Translations under genes and position numbers: made by a program
Notes under the pieces: generated by a model
Databases searched by the model: none
The model's input: the letters and a program-made list of their open reading frames with translations, nothing else
Told to the model about the DNA's origin: nothing
Shown: positions 17,855-27,067 of the stretch, piece after piece
Numbering within the stretch: the stretch's first letter is position 1
Layout of the letters: each line of letters starts with the position of its first letter
Source of the DNA: Bacillus sp. BA3
GTDB lineage: Bacteria > Bacillota > Bacilli > Bacillales > DSM-1321
Reading direction: 5' to 3'
Length of the DNA: 64,000 bases
Assembly (NCBI GenBank): GCA_002835675.1
Contig: PIZR01000007.1
Span: forward strand, 16,286-80,285

Positions 17855-18703
17855 TCAACCAATCGACTTGTTTTCTTCCTTTTTCCTCATCCAATCTCTT
17901 AATTCCACCAGCATTTCTTCGTAAGTAGGCAGTTTGTATTGAAAATCATTTCTTGTATTTTTAATGGTTCGATCTAAATTAATAAATGAATCAGGAATGA
18001 TTTCCACATCGGTTTTCTTGAAGATTTGCTGTATCAATGTCAATAAGGCCGCTTTTGAGATCTTTTCATCTGAGCCAAGATGATATAACCCAGTAATGTT
18101 CTTTTGGATCATCGTGTCCAGTGCCTTAGCCAGCTCGAGAGTCGTTACACCATTCCATAGCACTTTTTCGTATCCTTTTATTTCTCCCTTTTGCTTCATG
18201 AACCAAAGAAATAAACCAATTCCATTTTCTTTTAGCTCCGGGCCGATTATGGAGGTTCGTATAGTCAAATGTTTTTCACTAATGATTTCACCCAAATGTT
18301 TTGATTGGCCATAAATTGTGGAGCTGTCGGGTACATCATTCTCAGTATAATCACCTTTTGACCCTGAAAATACACAATCTGTACTGATATGAATCAATTT
18401 TCCATTATTGCGTTCAGTCAATTTAACAAGCTGATGGGGAAAAACACTATTAACCTGAAAAGCGAGTTTCGTATTATCACTAGCATGCTCATTTAAAATG
18501 CCGATACAATTAATCGTAATGTCAGGTTTAACTTTATCCATGATTTCCTCTAGACTCGTTACATCGGTTACATCCAGATATAGTCCCTTATTATCATTCG
18601 GATCCCTTGACGTATAGGTCACCTGATACTTCGGGTCCTGTGTGAAATACTCCTTTATTACATGGCCTGCCATCCCTTGTCCACCAAGGACTAATACCTT
18701 CAT
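17855..18703 (-). CDS. RmlD-like UDP-4-keto-6-deoxy sugar reductase
   Basis: A 282-residue RmlD-superfamily protein: LVLGGQGMAGHVIKEYF at the N terminus, TINCIGILNE, HISTDCVFSGSKGDYTE, and the catalytic YGQSKHLGE near residue 150. It follows the 4,6-dehydratase gene with one base between, and completes a dehydratase-reductase-2-epimerase set. In the UDP-L-FucNAc pathway the reductase (CapF/WbjC/FnlB) is ~370 residues with a C-terminal cupin; here the protein ends without one, as in the UDP-L-QuiNAc branch (WbvR-like). So the product may be UDP-N-acetyl-L-quinovosamine or a relative rather than L-FucNAc. Function assigned from context and family. Confidence 0.78.
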   Translation of the reverse strand: MKVLVLGGQGMAGHVIKEYFTQDPKYQVTYTSRDPNDNKGLYLDVTDVTSLEEIMDKVKPDITINCIGILNEHASDNTKLAFQVNSVFPHQLVKLTERNNGKLIHISTDCVFSGSKGDYTENDVPDSSTIYGQSKHLGEIISEKHLTIRTSIIGPELKENGIGLFLWFMKQKGEIKGYEKVLWNGVTTLELAKALDTMIQKNITGLYHLGSDEKISKAALLTLIQQIFKKTDVEIIPDSFINLDRTIKNTRNDFQYKLPTYEEMLVELRDWMRKKEENKSIG

Positions 18704-18704
18704 G

Positions 18705-19697
18705 TTAAATAAAGCCCCCGTTCTTTAACATTTCCTCGATCTGGGCTTTATCCATAAGTCCTGTGCCAGAGTTATAGTCTTCTAAACTAACCGGCTGGTA
18801 TTTAGAATAATGTTCTTTTATCCCATCTATGTGAATGGCCGGCAATATGACATAATACTCATCGTCATAGGCAATCGCCGTTGTGCTTTCATATTCTGAA
18901 AGCAGGATCTCATGGAGTTTTTCACCAGGACGGATGCCCAGGACATCTACACCTACATTTGTTTTCCCGGATGCTTCTATCAACACTTCAGCTAAGTCAA
19001 TAATTTTACAGGAAGGCATTTTCATCACGAATATTTCTCCGCCGACACTTTCAAAAGTAGCCTTGAATACCAATTTTATCGCTTCTTGAATGGTTAGAAA
19101 GAACCTTGTCATATTCAAGTCCGTTATCCCGATTTTCCCCTTTTCCTTGATTTGCTTTTTGAATACATGAATGACGCTTCCATTCGTACCCATGACATTT
19201 CCTCCGCGGATACATACGAATCTAGTTTTCGTGTTTAATGTATTAGCGTGTATGATCAGTCTTTCCGCCATTGCTTTTGATAGACCATAAAAATTGGATG
19301 GATTCGAAGCCTTGTCGGTAGATATATTCACAACAGAATGCACATTACAGCTTATAGCTGCCTCTATTACATTCTGTGTTCCGATTACATTCGTCTTTAA
19401 TGCTTCAATGGGCTGATCTTCACAAACAGGAACATGCTTTAATGCAGCCAAGTGGAAAATATAATCAACACCTTGGCAAGCTTCCAATAAAGCTTCCTTC
19501 TCCTTTATGTCTCCGATAATAAAATGCAATTTCGGATTATTATCAAACTCTTGTTTCATTGTGAATTGATTGGATTCATTTCTTGAGAAAATTCGTATTT
19601 CACGCGGTTCAAAATCCAGTAGTTGCCTTACCAATTCATATCCCCATGAGCCTGTACCGCCCGTTACCAAAATTGTTCGATTCTTAATCAATTTCAT
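18705..19697 (-). CDS. UDP-N-acetylglucosamine 4,6-dehydratase, CapE/WbjB/FnlA-like
   Basis: A 330-residue extended SDR of the polysaccharide-biosynthesis CapD/CapE family. Residues 8-20 have ILVTGGTGSWGYE, then DYIFHLAALKHVPVCEDQP, the catalytic NISTDKASNPSNFYGLSKAMAE segment (TDK and YxxxK) near residue 125, and VLGIRPGEKLHEIL near residue 260. It oxidises C4 and removes the C6 hydroxyl of UDP-GlcNAc, with C5 inversion in the L-sugar branch. It overlaps the upstream epimerase gene by 14 bases and abuts the reductase gene. ATG 19697 is close to GGGAGG; a TTG two codons later has better spacing. Confidence 0.85.
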   Translation of the reverse strand: MKLIKNRTILVTGGTGSWGYELVRQLLDFEPREIRIFSRNESNQFTMKQEFDNNPKLHFIIGDIKEKEALLEACQGVDYIFHLAALKHVPVCEDQPIEALKTNVIGTQNVIEAAISCNVHSVVNISTDKASNPSNFYGLSKAMAERLIIHANTLNTKTRFVCIRGGNVMGTNGSVIHVFKKQIKEKGKIGITDLNMTRFFLTIQEAIKLVFKATFESVGGEIFVMKMPSCKIIDLAEVLIEASGKTNVGVDVLGIRPGEKLHEILLSEYESTTAIAYDDEYYVILPAIHIDGIKEHYSKYQPVSLEDYNSGTGLMDKAQIEEMLKNGGFI

Positions 19698-20775
19698 GGC
19701 CTCCCAGTATTATTTTAAGCACTTTATCTGAAACGTTTTTATGGTCGTAGCCTTCTGGAAAGGTCCAGTCTTTTTGCTGGTTAACCATAATCTTCACACA
19801 ATTGACGATTTGTTCAGCATTAATTCCCGATAACATATTGCTGCCTGACTCAATTGTTTCAGGTCTTTCCGTAGTTTTTCGTATCGTAACCGCAGGAACA
19901 TGGAACAAGCAACATTCCTCTTGGACGGTTCCGCTATCGGTCAGCACACAAAAAGCGCTTTTTTCAAGCTTAACGAAGTCGAAGAAACCAAATGGCTCAT
20001 GGAATTCAATTAGTGGATGTACATCTAAATTGGGACTGAGTTCAATGCGGGATTTTGTCCGGGGATGTAAGCTGCATATGATTCTTTTTTGATAGGTTTC
20101 GGCAACCAAATTAATGCCTTTCATAATTTCCATCAAACGGTCTTCATAATCAACATTTTCGGCTCGATGGGCAGTTACGAGGAAATAATCCTCCTTTTTC
20201 AAATTCATTTTGTCCAAAATTCCACTTTGCTCGATCTCATTGTTGTAATGATTCAAAACTTCGTAAATAGGGTTTCCCGATAAATATATCCTTTTGCTGG
20301 GGATACCTTCTTTCAGAAGATTCTCTTTACTTTGAGGAGTGTAAGGTAAATTCAAGCTTGATACAGCATCAATGATCTTTCGATTTTTCTCTTCAGGCAC
20401 TTCCAGGTCAAAGCAACGGTTTCCTGCTTCCATATGAATGACGGGTATTCCCAGTCTTTCTGCTAAGATGGAGCTGAGCCCGGAGTTCGTATCCCCCAAC
20501 ACTAATACTTTGTCTGGCTTTTCTTTTAATAGGATTGTCTCTAAATTCTTAAAGATCGCCGATAACTGTTCGCCGAGTGTTTTCTGTTGATTCAGCAAGA
20601 CGTAATCGGGTTTCCTTACCTGTAACTGTTGGAAGAATATTTCGCTTAAGGATGTAGTGAAATTTTGTCCGGTGTGTACTAGTATATGTGAATCGGCATA
20701 CTGATCCAATTTCTTTATAATGAGACTTAATCTGATGATTTCAGGTCGAGTCCCTAAGATGGTCATTACTTTCAC
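19684..20775 (-). CDS. UDP-N-acetylglucosamine 2-epimerase family (CapG/WbjD/FnlC or WecB-like)
   Basis: A 363-residue non-hydrolysing 2-epimerase: IGTRPEII-type start (MTILGTRPEIIRLS), LVHTGQNFTTSLS, VLVLGDTNSGLS, HMEAGNRCFDLEVPEEKNRKI, VTAHRAENVD, and LTDSGTVQEECC. WecB makes UDP-ManNAc; the closer match of EAGNRCFDLEVPEE and the operon partners favours the CapG/WbjD role, epimerising C2 of a 6-deoxy-HexNAc. GTG 20775 is chosen because AAGGAG lies eight bases upstream. First gene of the three-gene operon. Confidence 0.82.
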   Translation of the reverse strand: MKVMTILGTRPEIIRLSLIIKKLDQYADSHILVHTGQNFTTSLSEIFFQQLQVRKPDYVLLNQQKTLGEQLSAIFKNLETILLKEKPDKVLVLGDTNSGLSSILAERLGIPVIHMEAGNRCFDLEVPEEKNRKIIDAVSSLNLPYTPQSKENLLKEGIPSKRIYLSGNPIYEVLNHYNNEIEQSGILDKMNLKKEDYFLVTAHRAENVDYEDRLMEIMKGINLVAETYQKRIICSLHPRTKSRIELSPNLDVHPLIEFHEPFGFFDFVKLEKSAFCVLTDSGTVQEECCLFHVPAVTIRKTTERPETIESGSNMLSGINAEQIVNCVKIMVNQQKDWTFPEGYDHKNVSDKVLKIILGGHEID

Positions 20776-20956
20776 GATTTGCACTCCTTACTCTTTTCTG
20801 GTATATGGCCTCTCCTTCTACCCTTTATTGTATGCACTGCCAATCCTATTGTTATAGGCTAACCTATTAGATTTCGGTCTATATAAAACAAATAACCGCG
20901 TTTATAGACAGCACTTCCAACTCCGGCCAAGACCCGTTTAAAGACTTTTTTTAAAT

Positions 20957-20990
20957 AAAAAAAGACATGGAACGACTCCAAGTCTTTTTT
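20957..20990. terminator. Hairpin with A and T flanks in the intergenic region
   Basis: AAAAAAGAC-A-TGGA pairs with TCCA-A-GTCTTTTTT with one mismatch. It lies between the 2-epimerase promoter region and the ABC exporter and could terminate in either direction. Confidence 0.5.
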
Positions 20991-21127
20991 GGTATAACAT
21001 CTGCCTTAGTACACTAAGCATTATCATCCTTATGAGGTAAATGTTTCATCCATTTTTCAAAAACCTTGTTTGTTACCCTATGGAATTATGGGAAATCATT
21101 CTGAATTGAATTCCACTCCAATCTATT

Positions 21128-21167
21128 AAAAATGCTATATGTCCTTATGGGGACATATAGCATTTTT
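21128..21167 (-). terminator. Terminator of the ABC exporter gene
   Basis: Perfect 17-base inverted repeat (21128-21144 with 21151-21167) around a six-base loop; the minus-strand side ends in five T. It starts one base after the stop codon. Confidence 0.75.
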
Positions 21168-21168
21168 A

Positions 21169-22884
21169 TCATTTTTGGAATTGTAATTGATGCAGATTGG
21201 CAAAAATGCCCCCCTGCTCAAGTAAGTCATCGTGACCGCCCTCTTCAGCAATTCCTTCTTCCGTAACAACCACGATCTTGTCAGCATTTCGAATGGTTGC
21301 CAATCGGTGTGCGATAATTAACGTAGTTCTGTTTTCAGCTAGTTCTGTAAGAGCCTGCTGAATTATTCTTTCCGTCTCAGTATCGAGTGCAGAGGTTGCC
21401 TCATCGAGAATTAATATTGGCGGATTCTTCAAAAACATCCTCGCTATTGCAATTCGTTGTTTTTGTCCTCCAGATAATTTCAAGCCACGTTCACCTATTT
21501 GAGTTTCATAGCCTTCTGGAAGTCCTTCAATGAAAGTCTCCAAATGGGCTTTCCTTGCAGCATCTTGAATTTGTTCATCCGATGCTCCAAGCATTCCGTA
21601 CGCAATGTTCTCTTTTACTGTTCCTGTGAAAAGAAACACGTCTTGCTGGACTATGCCAATTTGTGAGCGCAATGATTTTTTCGTCATCTCACGAATATCA
21701 ATTCCATCAATGGATATTGAACCGGCCTTAACATCATAAAATCTTGGGATCAATGAACATATGGTCGTTTTCCCAGCTCCCGAAGGCCCGACAAAAGCAA
21801 TGGTCTCACCAGCCTTAATTGTAAGATCAATACCTTTTAAAACTGGCTTTTTGTCTTCATAGTTAAAAGAAACGTCTTTAAAGGAAATATCGCCTAAAAG
21901 GGTGGTTACCTCTATTGCATCCTTTTTATCGACGACATCTGGCGCTACATCCAGAAGTTCCGTAAAACGCTTAAAGCCGGCCATCCCTTTTGGATATAGT
22001 TCCATCAACGCACTGATTTTGTCGATCGGCTTAAACAATACGTTAACATATAAGACGAATGCAACCAGTTCACCATAAGAGAGCTGCCCATGAAATGTTA
22101 GCCAAGCACCAAGCACCAACACGGCAAGGGTCATAAACCTCGTCATCATGTATATGCCCGATAAGCTAAAGGACATAACCTTATATCCAAGAAGTTTCGC
22201 TTTACGGAATCGGCGATTATTAGTAGCAAATCTTTTCATTTCATATGTTTCATTAGTAAAGGATTGTACAACCCTCACTCCTGAGACGCTATCTTCTACA
22301 CGGGCATTTACATCCGCAACTTCTGTATACATTTTCTTCCAGGCTTTATTCATCTTTAAATTACTTATGACAATTAATAAAACGAGGAACGGTAAAATAC
22401 AAACCGATACGAGTGCAAGTTTCACATTGATTGTCAACATAATCCAAAATGCGCCTATAAAAGTCATGAAGGCAATGAATAAATCTTCGGGACCATGGTG
22501 AGCAAGTTCCCCAATATCGAAAAGGTCATTGGTTATGCGACTCATGATATGGCCGGTTTTCGTGTTATCAAAAAAACGAAAAGATTGTTTCTGCACATGC
22601 TCAAATAATTCTTCACGCATATCAGTCTCGATATTGATACCCAATTTGTGCCCCCAATACCCTACGATGAACTGTAAGAAGGTACTAATGATATAAAGGA
22701 GGAACAAACCGGCACTTACCGAAACAATTGCAGACCAGTCGTCGCCAGGCAGCAGTGTATCTATGAACCACTGAACAGCTAGCGGAAATGCAAGTTCTAG
22801 TACAGCAACGACCACTGCACTGAAGAAGTCAATAATGAATAACCGCTTATGCGGCAGGTAATATGAAGCAAAACGTCGAATCAT
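21169..22884 (-). CDS. ABC exporter, fused membrane and ATPase domains
   Basis: A 571-residue half-transporter. Residues ~10-300 contain six membrane segments; residues ~320-570 the ATPase with Walker A GPSGAGKTT, Q-loop IGIVQQDVFLF, signature LSGGQKQR, Walker B ILILDEATSALD and H-loop IAHRLATI. It would work as a homodimer exporting lipids, peptides or drugs (YwjA/BmrA-like). I start at ATG 22884 because AAAGGAG precedes it; seventeen more upstream codons are open but lack a ribosome site. Monocistronic; divergent from an MFS gene. Confidence 0.9.
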   Translation of the reverse strand: MIRRFASYYLPHKRLFIIDFFSAVVVAVLELAFPLAVQWFIDTLLPGDDWSAIVSVSAGLFLLYIISTFLQFIVGYWGHKLGINIETDMREELFEHVQKQSFRFFDNTKTGHIMSRITNDLFDIGELAHHGPEDLFIAFMTFIGAFWIMLTINVKLALVSVCILPFLVLLIVISNLKMNKAWKKMYTEVADVNARVEDSVSGVRVVQSFTNETYEMKRFATNNRRFRKAKLLGYKVMSFSLSGIYMMTRFMTLAVLVLGAWLTFHGQLSYGELVAFVLYVNVLFKPIDKISALMELYPKGMAGFKRFTELLDVAPDVVDKKDAIEVTTLLGDISFKDVSFNYEDKKPVLKGIDLTIKAGETIAFVGPSGAGKTTICSLIPRFYDVKAGSISIDGIDIREMTKKSLRSQIGIVQQDVFLFTGTVKENIAYGMLGASDEQIQDAARKAHLETFIEGLPEGYETQIGERGLKLSGGQKQRIAIARMFLKNPPILILDEATSALDTETERIIQQALTELAENRTTLIIAHRLATIRNADKIVVVTEEGIAEEGGHDDLLEQGGIFANLHQLQFQK

Positions 22885-23104
22885 CAAATTTTTCTCCTTT
22901 TTTACATATATTAAGGAGTATAATTCCATATTCAATATTCAGCAAGCATTTGAGAACCCCCTTGTTCATATTATGGTAAAATCATCTATATAAAACAGGC
23001 CAACCCGGCTCATGCAATCTAGTAAATTAAGGAGTGAATCCAGTGTAAAAATTATAACCATTCTAAATATCCATGAACTTTATTTTCGCAAAAGGATGGT
23101 ATAT

Positions 23105-24331
23105 ATGAAAAACTCATCTTTTCGATACCTTTGGATCGGTCAGTCGTTTGCAAATCTAGGTGATATATTTTATGTAGTCGGGTTGATTTCATTATTATAT
23201 ACTTTGACGGGATCTGCCTTTTATTTGAGCTTGCTTCCGTTCACTACAACGATTTTTCGATTTATCAGCAGTTTACTCTCCCCCCTTGTCATCGACAGGT
23301 TTCCTTTAAAAAGGATCCTTGTACAATCTCAATGGTGGAAGTCCATCTTACTCGTTGGCCTAGGAATCTATATAACAAATTTCAATCATGGTTTTGCTGT
23401 TGCCGTCATTTGCTTCATAGCCTCCATTTCATTATTGGATGGAGTCGCTGCCCCGGTCAGCGCAGCTTTGGTTCCTCAATTAGTTCCGAAGGAAGAACGG
23501 ATGAAAGCGAATGGTTTCTTGAACATGATCACCCAGACCATCTTTGTAGCAGGATGGCCACTAGGTTCCGTCTTATTGATAAGTACCAACAGCAGTTTCA
23601 TCATTTGGCTTACGGTAATGCTTTTTGCTGTTTCAACGATCTATACAATGAAAATAGAAGTCTCAGAACGAACGACGGACTCTGTTGTTCCGTCAAACTG
23701 GGGTTCGATTAAATCCGGATGGGTTTCGATTCGACAAATCCCAACTATCCGTACACTCATTTCCATTGATTTTATAACTACTTTGGCTTCAAGCGTGTGG
23801 ATGGCTGCCGTTATATATGTATATGTTGAACAGAACCTGGAACTAGGTGAGGAGTGGTGGGGATATATTAACACAAGCTACTTTGTCGGCATGATATTCA
23901 GTGGATTGATCGTCATCCGTTTTGCCAAATTACTAGAAAAATATATAGGATTCTTCATCACTTTGGGGATATTTCTCAGTTCAATGCTAACCCTGCTTTT
24001 TGGAACTACCAGTATTCCTCCTTTGGCTTTACTGCTGGCATGCCTGTACGGTCTCCCGGAACAAATCCGGGAAGTGTTCTACACCAAGCTATTCCAAGAC
24101 CATGCTTCGGAAAAGACTCTTGCAAAAATTCATGCAGTTTGGGGAGCAGTCATCAATCTTACTTTTGCCGGCTCTGTCTTACTATTAGGCTATATAACGG
24201 AAACATACAGTGTAAAAACAACGTTCCAATTTTCTTCCACCCTGATATTCCTTGCCTTTCTTTATGCAATTTTTAAAAAGAAAGACTTACAGGGAAAAAA
24301 ACACGAGCATTCGATACCAAATCAGTCATAA
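23105..24331 (+). CDS. MFS transporter (MefA/enterobactin-exporter-like)
   Basis: A 408-residue MFS protein with about twelve membrane segments, beginning FRYLWIGQSFANLGDIFY, typical of the MFS_3/MefA-type branch (macrolide or siderophore exporters). VIDRFPLKRILV is the loop 2-3 motif. The start ATG 23105 follows AAAGGA with eight-base spacing; an upstream open stretch lacks such a site. The substrate is unknown. Divergently placed to the ABC exporter. Confidence 0.82.
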   Translation: MKNSSFRYLWIGQSFANLGDIFYVVGLISLLYTLTGSAFYLSLLPFTTTIFRFISSLLSPLVIDRFPLKRILVQSQWWKSILLVGLGIYITNFNHGFAVAVICFIASISLLDGVAAPVSAALVPQLVPKEERMKANGFLNMITQTIFVAGWPLGSVLLISTNSSFIIWLTVMLFAVSTIYTMKIEVSERTTDSVVPSNWGSIKSGWVSIRQIPTIRTLISIDFITTLASSVWMAAVIYVYVEQNLELGEEWWGYINTSYFVGMIFSGLIVIRFAKLLEKYIGFFITLGIFLSSMLTLLFGTTSIPPLALLLACLYGLPEQIREVFYTKLFQDHASEKTLAKIHAVWGAVINLTFAGSVLLLGYITETYSVKTTFQFSSTLIFLAFLYAIFKKKDLQGKKHEHSIPNQS

Positions 24332-24373
24332 ATATTCCTGGATGATGCATTCCATTCGGTTAACCGTTAAAGT

Positions 24374-24405
24374 AAAGGAGCCTTGGTTTTCCCTGGCTCC
24401 TTTTA
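24374..24405 (+). terminator. Terminator of the MFS gene
   Basis: AAAGGAGCC pairs with GGCTCCTTT around a 12-base loop, followed by TTTTA. Confidence 0.65.
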
Positions 24406-24538
24406 TTGGTTCATAGCCATTCGAACGATATTGGCTCCCTTTAATTCTTCTAGATGTGTTTGGCTTTGCCTGATAAAAGTTGCACAACCAAACAAGGGAA
24501 AAATATAACACTTCTATTCACCGCCTGCACCCATTCAT

Positions 24539-25801
24539 CTATTTAATAATCAAAATATTCTTTTCTATAAACGCCCAATTCTGAGGGAATTCCAAACCAA
24601 TCTGCCAATAAGTTGCACCTATCAGTTCATATACATCAATCATTTCATATTTCGCGCTTATCGATCGAATATCTTCAAACCAAACCACATGATTCGAATT
24701 TTCTCTTTGATAAGCATAATTAGGTGATGCCGCAGACGTGTCAAAAGTTATTTCAGCGCCAGTTGCAATAGCAAGATTTTGGGCATTTTGAGCTGATAAA
24801 GCTTTCGTCTCGTGGCTTGGTACTACCCAATCGTATCCATACATAGGAAATGCCGACTGCAATTTATATTCAGGAATATTCGTCAAAGCATAACGAAGAA
24901 CCTCGCCCATCCACCAAAGTGGGGAAATTGGTTCAGGCGGGCCAGTAGGATACCCATAGTCAATGGTCATCACGGCAACAAGATCGGCTACCTCTCCGAT
25001 CCCCCGATAATCATGGCCGCCTACAATTCGATTATCAGGATTATCCGCTGTTTTTGCGTGTACGTTCACATGAAGGATCAGTTCGTTCAATCCCTCCTTT
25101 AATTCTTTTAAAAAAAGCACATAATCGGAACGCCGAGCAGGTGGTATGAATTCGATGTCCATACTGACACCCCCATACCCTTTCTCCCTAACGAATTTCA
25201 GCATACTATTGATTAAATTCGCTCTGTATACTGTACTAGCAAGGACATCACCCGCCAAATCAGCATCAAAATCACCATCTTGAAAGTTCCGGATCATCAA
25301 TAGGGGTGTCACCCCGGTTTGCTCGCATTTCGCGATAAGCGGGAGATCATCACCATCAACGTATGCATTTCCTTCCCTTGTAAACGAATAAGCTACAATG
25401 GCTAAATAGGATAATTTATCACCATTCTCCTCAAGTGTTTCAAATACTATTCCACCTGAATTCGGAAAGGCAAAACCCAGCGTAATCAATTGATTTTTGT
25501 AAGGGGACGGAATCAAAATTACCGTGCCGACTTTAAGCGAGTTTGCAGTGATTCCTGGATTGGCTTCCATGATTGCCGCTGCACTCGTTCCAAAACGACT
25601 GCCGATTCTAGTAAGGGTATCCTGACTTTTAATTAGATACCTTCGGCCCACCGCTTTTTCCTCAGGTATATACAATGCCAGGCCAGGAACCAAAGCTGTT
25701 GATTCCAAACCGTTGACTTCAATTAACCTCGATGGTTCAATTTTATTTTTTCTGGCAATTTCCCAAAGGCTGTCACCTTTTTTCACAATAATGATCGTCA
25801 T
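24539..25801 (-). CDS. sleL: Spore peptidoglycan hydrolase, LysM-LysM-GH18 (SleL/YaaH type)
   Basis: A 420-residue protein with two LysM domains (residues ~2-46, VKKGDSLWEIARKNKI; and ~54-98, KSQDTLTRIGSRFGT) followed by a GH18 glycosidase (residues ~105-420). The catalytic GH18 motif is GGVSMDIEFIP near residue 200, with glutamate as acid. SleL/YaaH is an N-acetylglucosaminidase that degrades cortex fragments during germination; it has no signal peptide because it is made in the mother cell and placed on the forespore coat, as here. Length matches the family (about 425-430). Ribosome site GGAGGGTT. Monocistronic. Confidence 0.88.
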   Translation of the reverse strand: MTIIIVKKGDSLWEIARKNKIEPSRLIEVNGLESTALVPGLALYIPEEKAVGRRYLIKSQDTLTRIGSRFGTSAAAIMEANPGITANSLKVGTVILIPSPYKNQLITLGFAFPNSGGIVFETLEENGDKLSYLAIVAYSFTREGNAYVDGDDLPLIAKCEQTGVTPLLMIRNFQDGDFDADLAGDVLASTVYRANLINSMLKFVREKGYGGVSMDIEFIPPARRSDYVLFLKELKEGLNELILHVNVHAKTADNPDNRIVGGHDYRGIGEVADLVAVMTIDYGYPTGPPEPISPLWWMGEVLRYALTNIPEYKLQSAFPMYGYDWVVPSHETKALSAQNAQNLAIATGAEITFDTSAASPNYAYQRENSNHVVWFEDIRSISAKYEMIDVYELIGATYWQIGLEFPQNWAFIEKNILIIK

Positions 25802-25914
25802 TCATAACCCTCCAAACTCCCTCCAAAAAAGTTTATGTTATTCAGGTAATTGGATAGAACGAATTATCATATTTCCTTGAAGATATCCTGCTTTTTTATA
25901 TAATAAAGGATCAC

Positions 25915-25944
25915 TTAAAAAAGAGGCTGTCCAAACGGACAACC
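25915..25944 (-). terminator. Terminator of the yueD-like gene
   Basis: GGTTGTCC pairs with GGACAGCC around GTTT, followed on the minus strand by TCTTTTTT. Confidence 0.8.
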
Positions 25945-25977
25945 CCACGCTATTTTCGTTTCACATGCTTCCATTCA

Positions 25978-26727
25978 TTAAAGAAAATTCTTAATATCGT
26001 AGAACTTCCCATTATCCAAATCTTCCGATTCAAGAAGCTGCAAAAGTATATCTGCCACAAATTCGGGGCTTCTTAACATGCCCTTCTCTTTATATTCATG
26101 AAATTTGTCTCGATCGGAAAAGTCCCGTTCGTCTGCTGACCGGATTGTCCCTTGCATCGCCGTATCCATTACTCCAGGTGAAAAAGATATGAGGGACGTA
26201 GGGAAAGACGCTTTATCCTGCTCCACCCCTGCAACCCGTGTAAACATTTCTAGCCCCGCCTTAGTACTGCAATAGGCTGCCCAGCCATGATAAGGATTTT
26301 TTGCTGCACCTGATGATATGTTCACCATTACCTTCTTTCTGTTCCAGTCCTTTGTCTGTTTAATGACTTCATCAGCCAATACGATGGGTGCCATGAAATT
26401 CACCCGCATGCTTGTTTCCAAATTTACCATACCAAGCTCTCCTACCGGCTTTATCGGTTCAATAACGCCTGCATTATTAATGAAGTAAATGTCACTTGTA
26501 TCATCGACAGCAGCAAGAATCTCATTGACTAAGGAAGGTAACTTTTCAGTTTCATTCAAGTCCATCGAAATAAATGTAAGTTTCTTCCCTGATCGGTCAG
26601 CCAGCCGCTGCATTTCAGGATTGGCTGTACGGGAAACTAAAATGCAATGATCACTCGTCTGCAAACATCCTTTGGCGATGGCAGCACCTAAACCTTTTGA
26701 AGCTCCTGTGATTATAAACGTTTTCAT
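25978..26727 (-). CDS. yueD: Short-chain dehydrogenase, benzil reductase ((S)-benzoin forming) YueD-like
   Basis: A 249-residue classical SDR: FIITGASKGLGAAIAKG cofactor loop, NNAGV near residue 85, catalytic NISSGAAKNPYHGWAAYCSTKAG segments (S, Y, K) near residues 137-157, and SFSPGVMDTAMQ. The N-terminal and C-terminal patterns match Bacillus YueD, which reduces benzil with NADPH; its natural substrate is unknown, perhaps a diketone or pteridine. It stands alone with its own terminator. Confidence 0.8.
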   Translation of the reverse strand: MKTFIITGASKGLGAAIAKGCLQTSDHCILVSRTANPEMQRLADRSGKKLTFISMDLNETEKLPSLVNEILAAVDDTSDIYFINNAGVIEPIKPVGELGMVNLETSMRVNFMAPIVLADEVIKQTKDWNRKKVMVNISSGAAKNPYHGWAAYCSTKAGLEMFTRVAGVEQDKASFPTSLISFSPGVMDTAMQGTIRSADERDFSDRDKFHEYKEKGMLRSPEFVADILLQLLESEDLDNGKFYDIKNFL

Positions 26728-26883
26728 GACTTTTCCCCCTTTTATGGATATAAACTATTGTACCAAAATAGAGTTCGGAAGGGGCTCATCCCGAACCATG
26801 ACATTAAGGCAAGACTTGTGATTCTTAATGTGTTTTCTGGTTTTATGAATTTAATTGAAGAAATTACATTCCTCCTAAACAAT

Positions 26884-27030
26884 GGCTAGCCGAGACGCCA
26901 CAGGCGCTTGCTTTTATGATGCATAGCTGACAGTCGGCTGAAAGGGAGAGGATTTCTGAACAACTGGAACATTTCATAAAGAAAAAAACTGCAGGCAAAC
27001 TCGCTTTTCTTCGAATTTGTCTACAGTCTG
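26884..27030. repeat. Dispersed repeat, copy C (decayed)
   Basis: Part of a sequence family also seen at 45903-46037 and 58141-58227. Its right end, from 26987 to 27030, shares about 36 of 45 positions with the end of the 45903 copy, including CGAATTTGTCTACAGTCT. An inner GCCACAGGCGC segment matches the centre of such repeats as I know them in Bacillaceae. The end can fold (ACTGCAGGCAAA with TTTGTCTACAGT). The interval 26728-27067 holds no gene. Confidence 0.5.
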
Positions 27031-27067
27031 AGCAGACCATGTAGTAATGGTCCGTTTAGTTTAAAAA

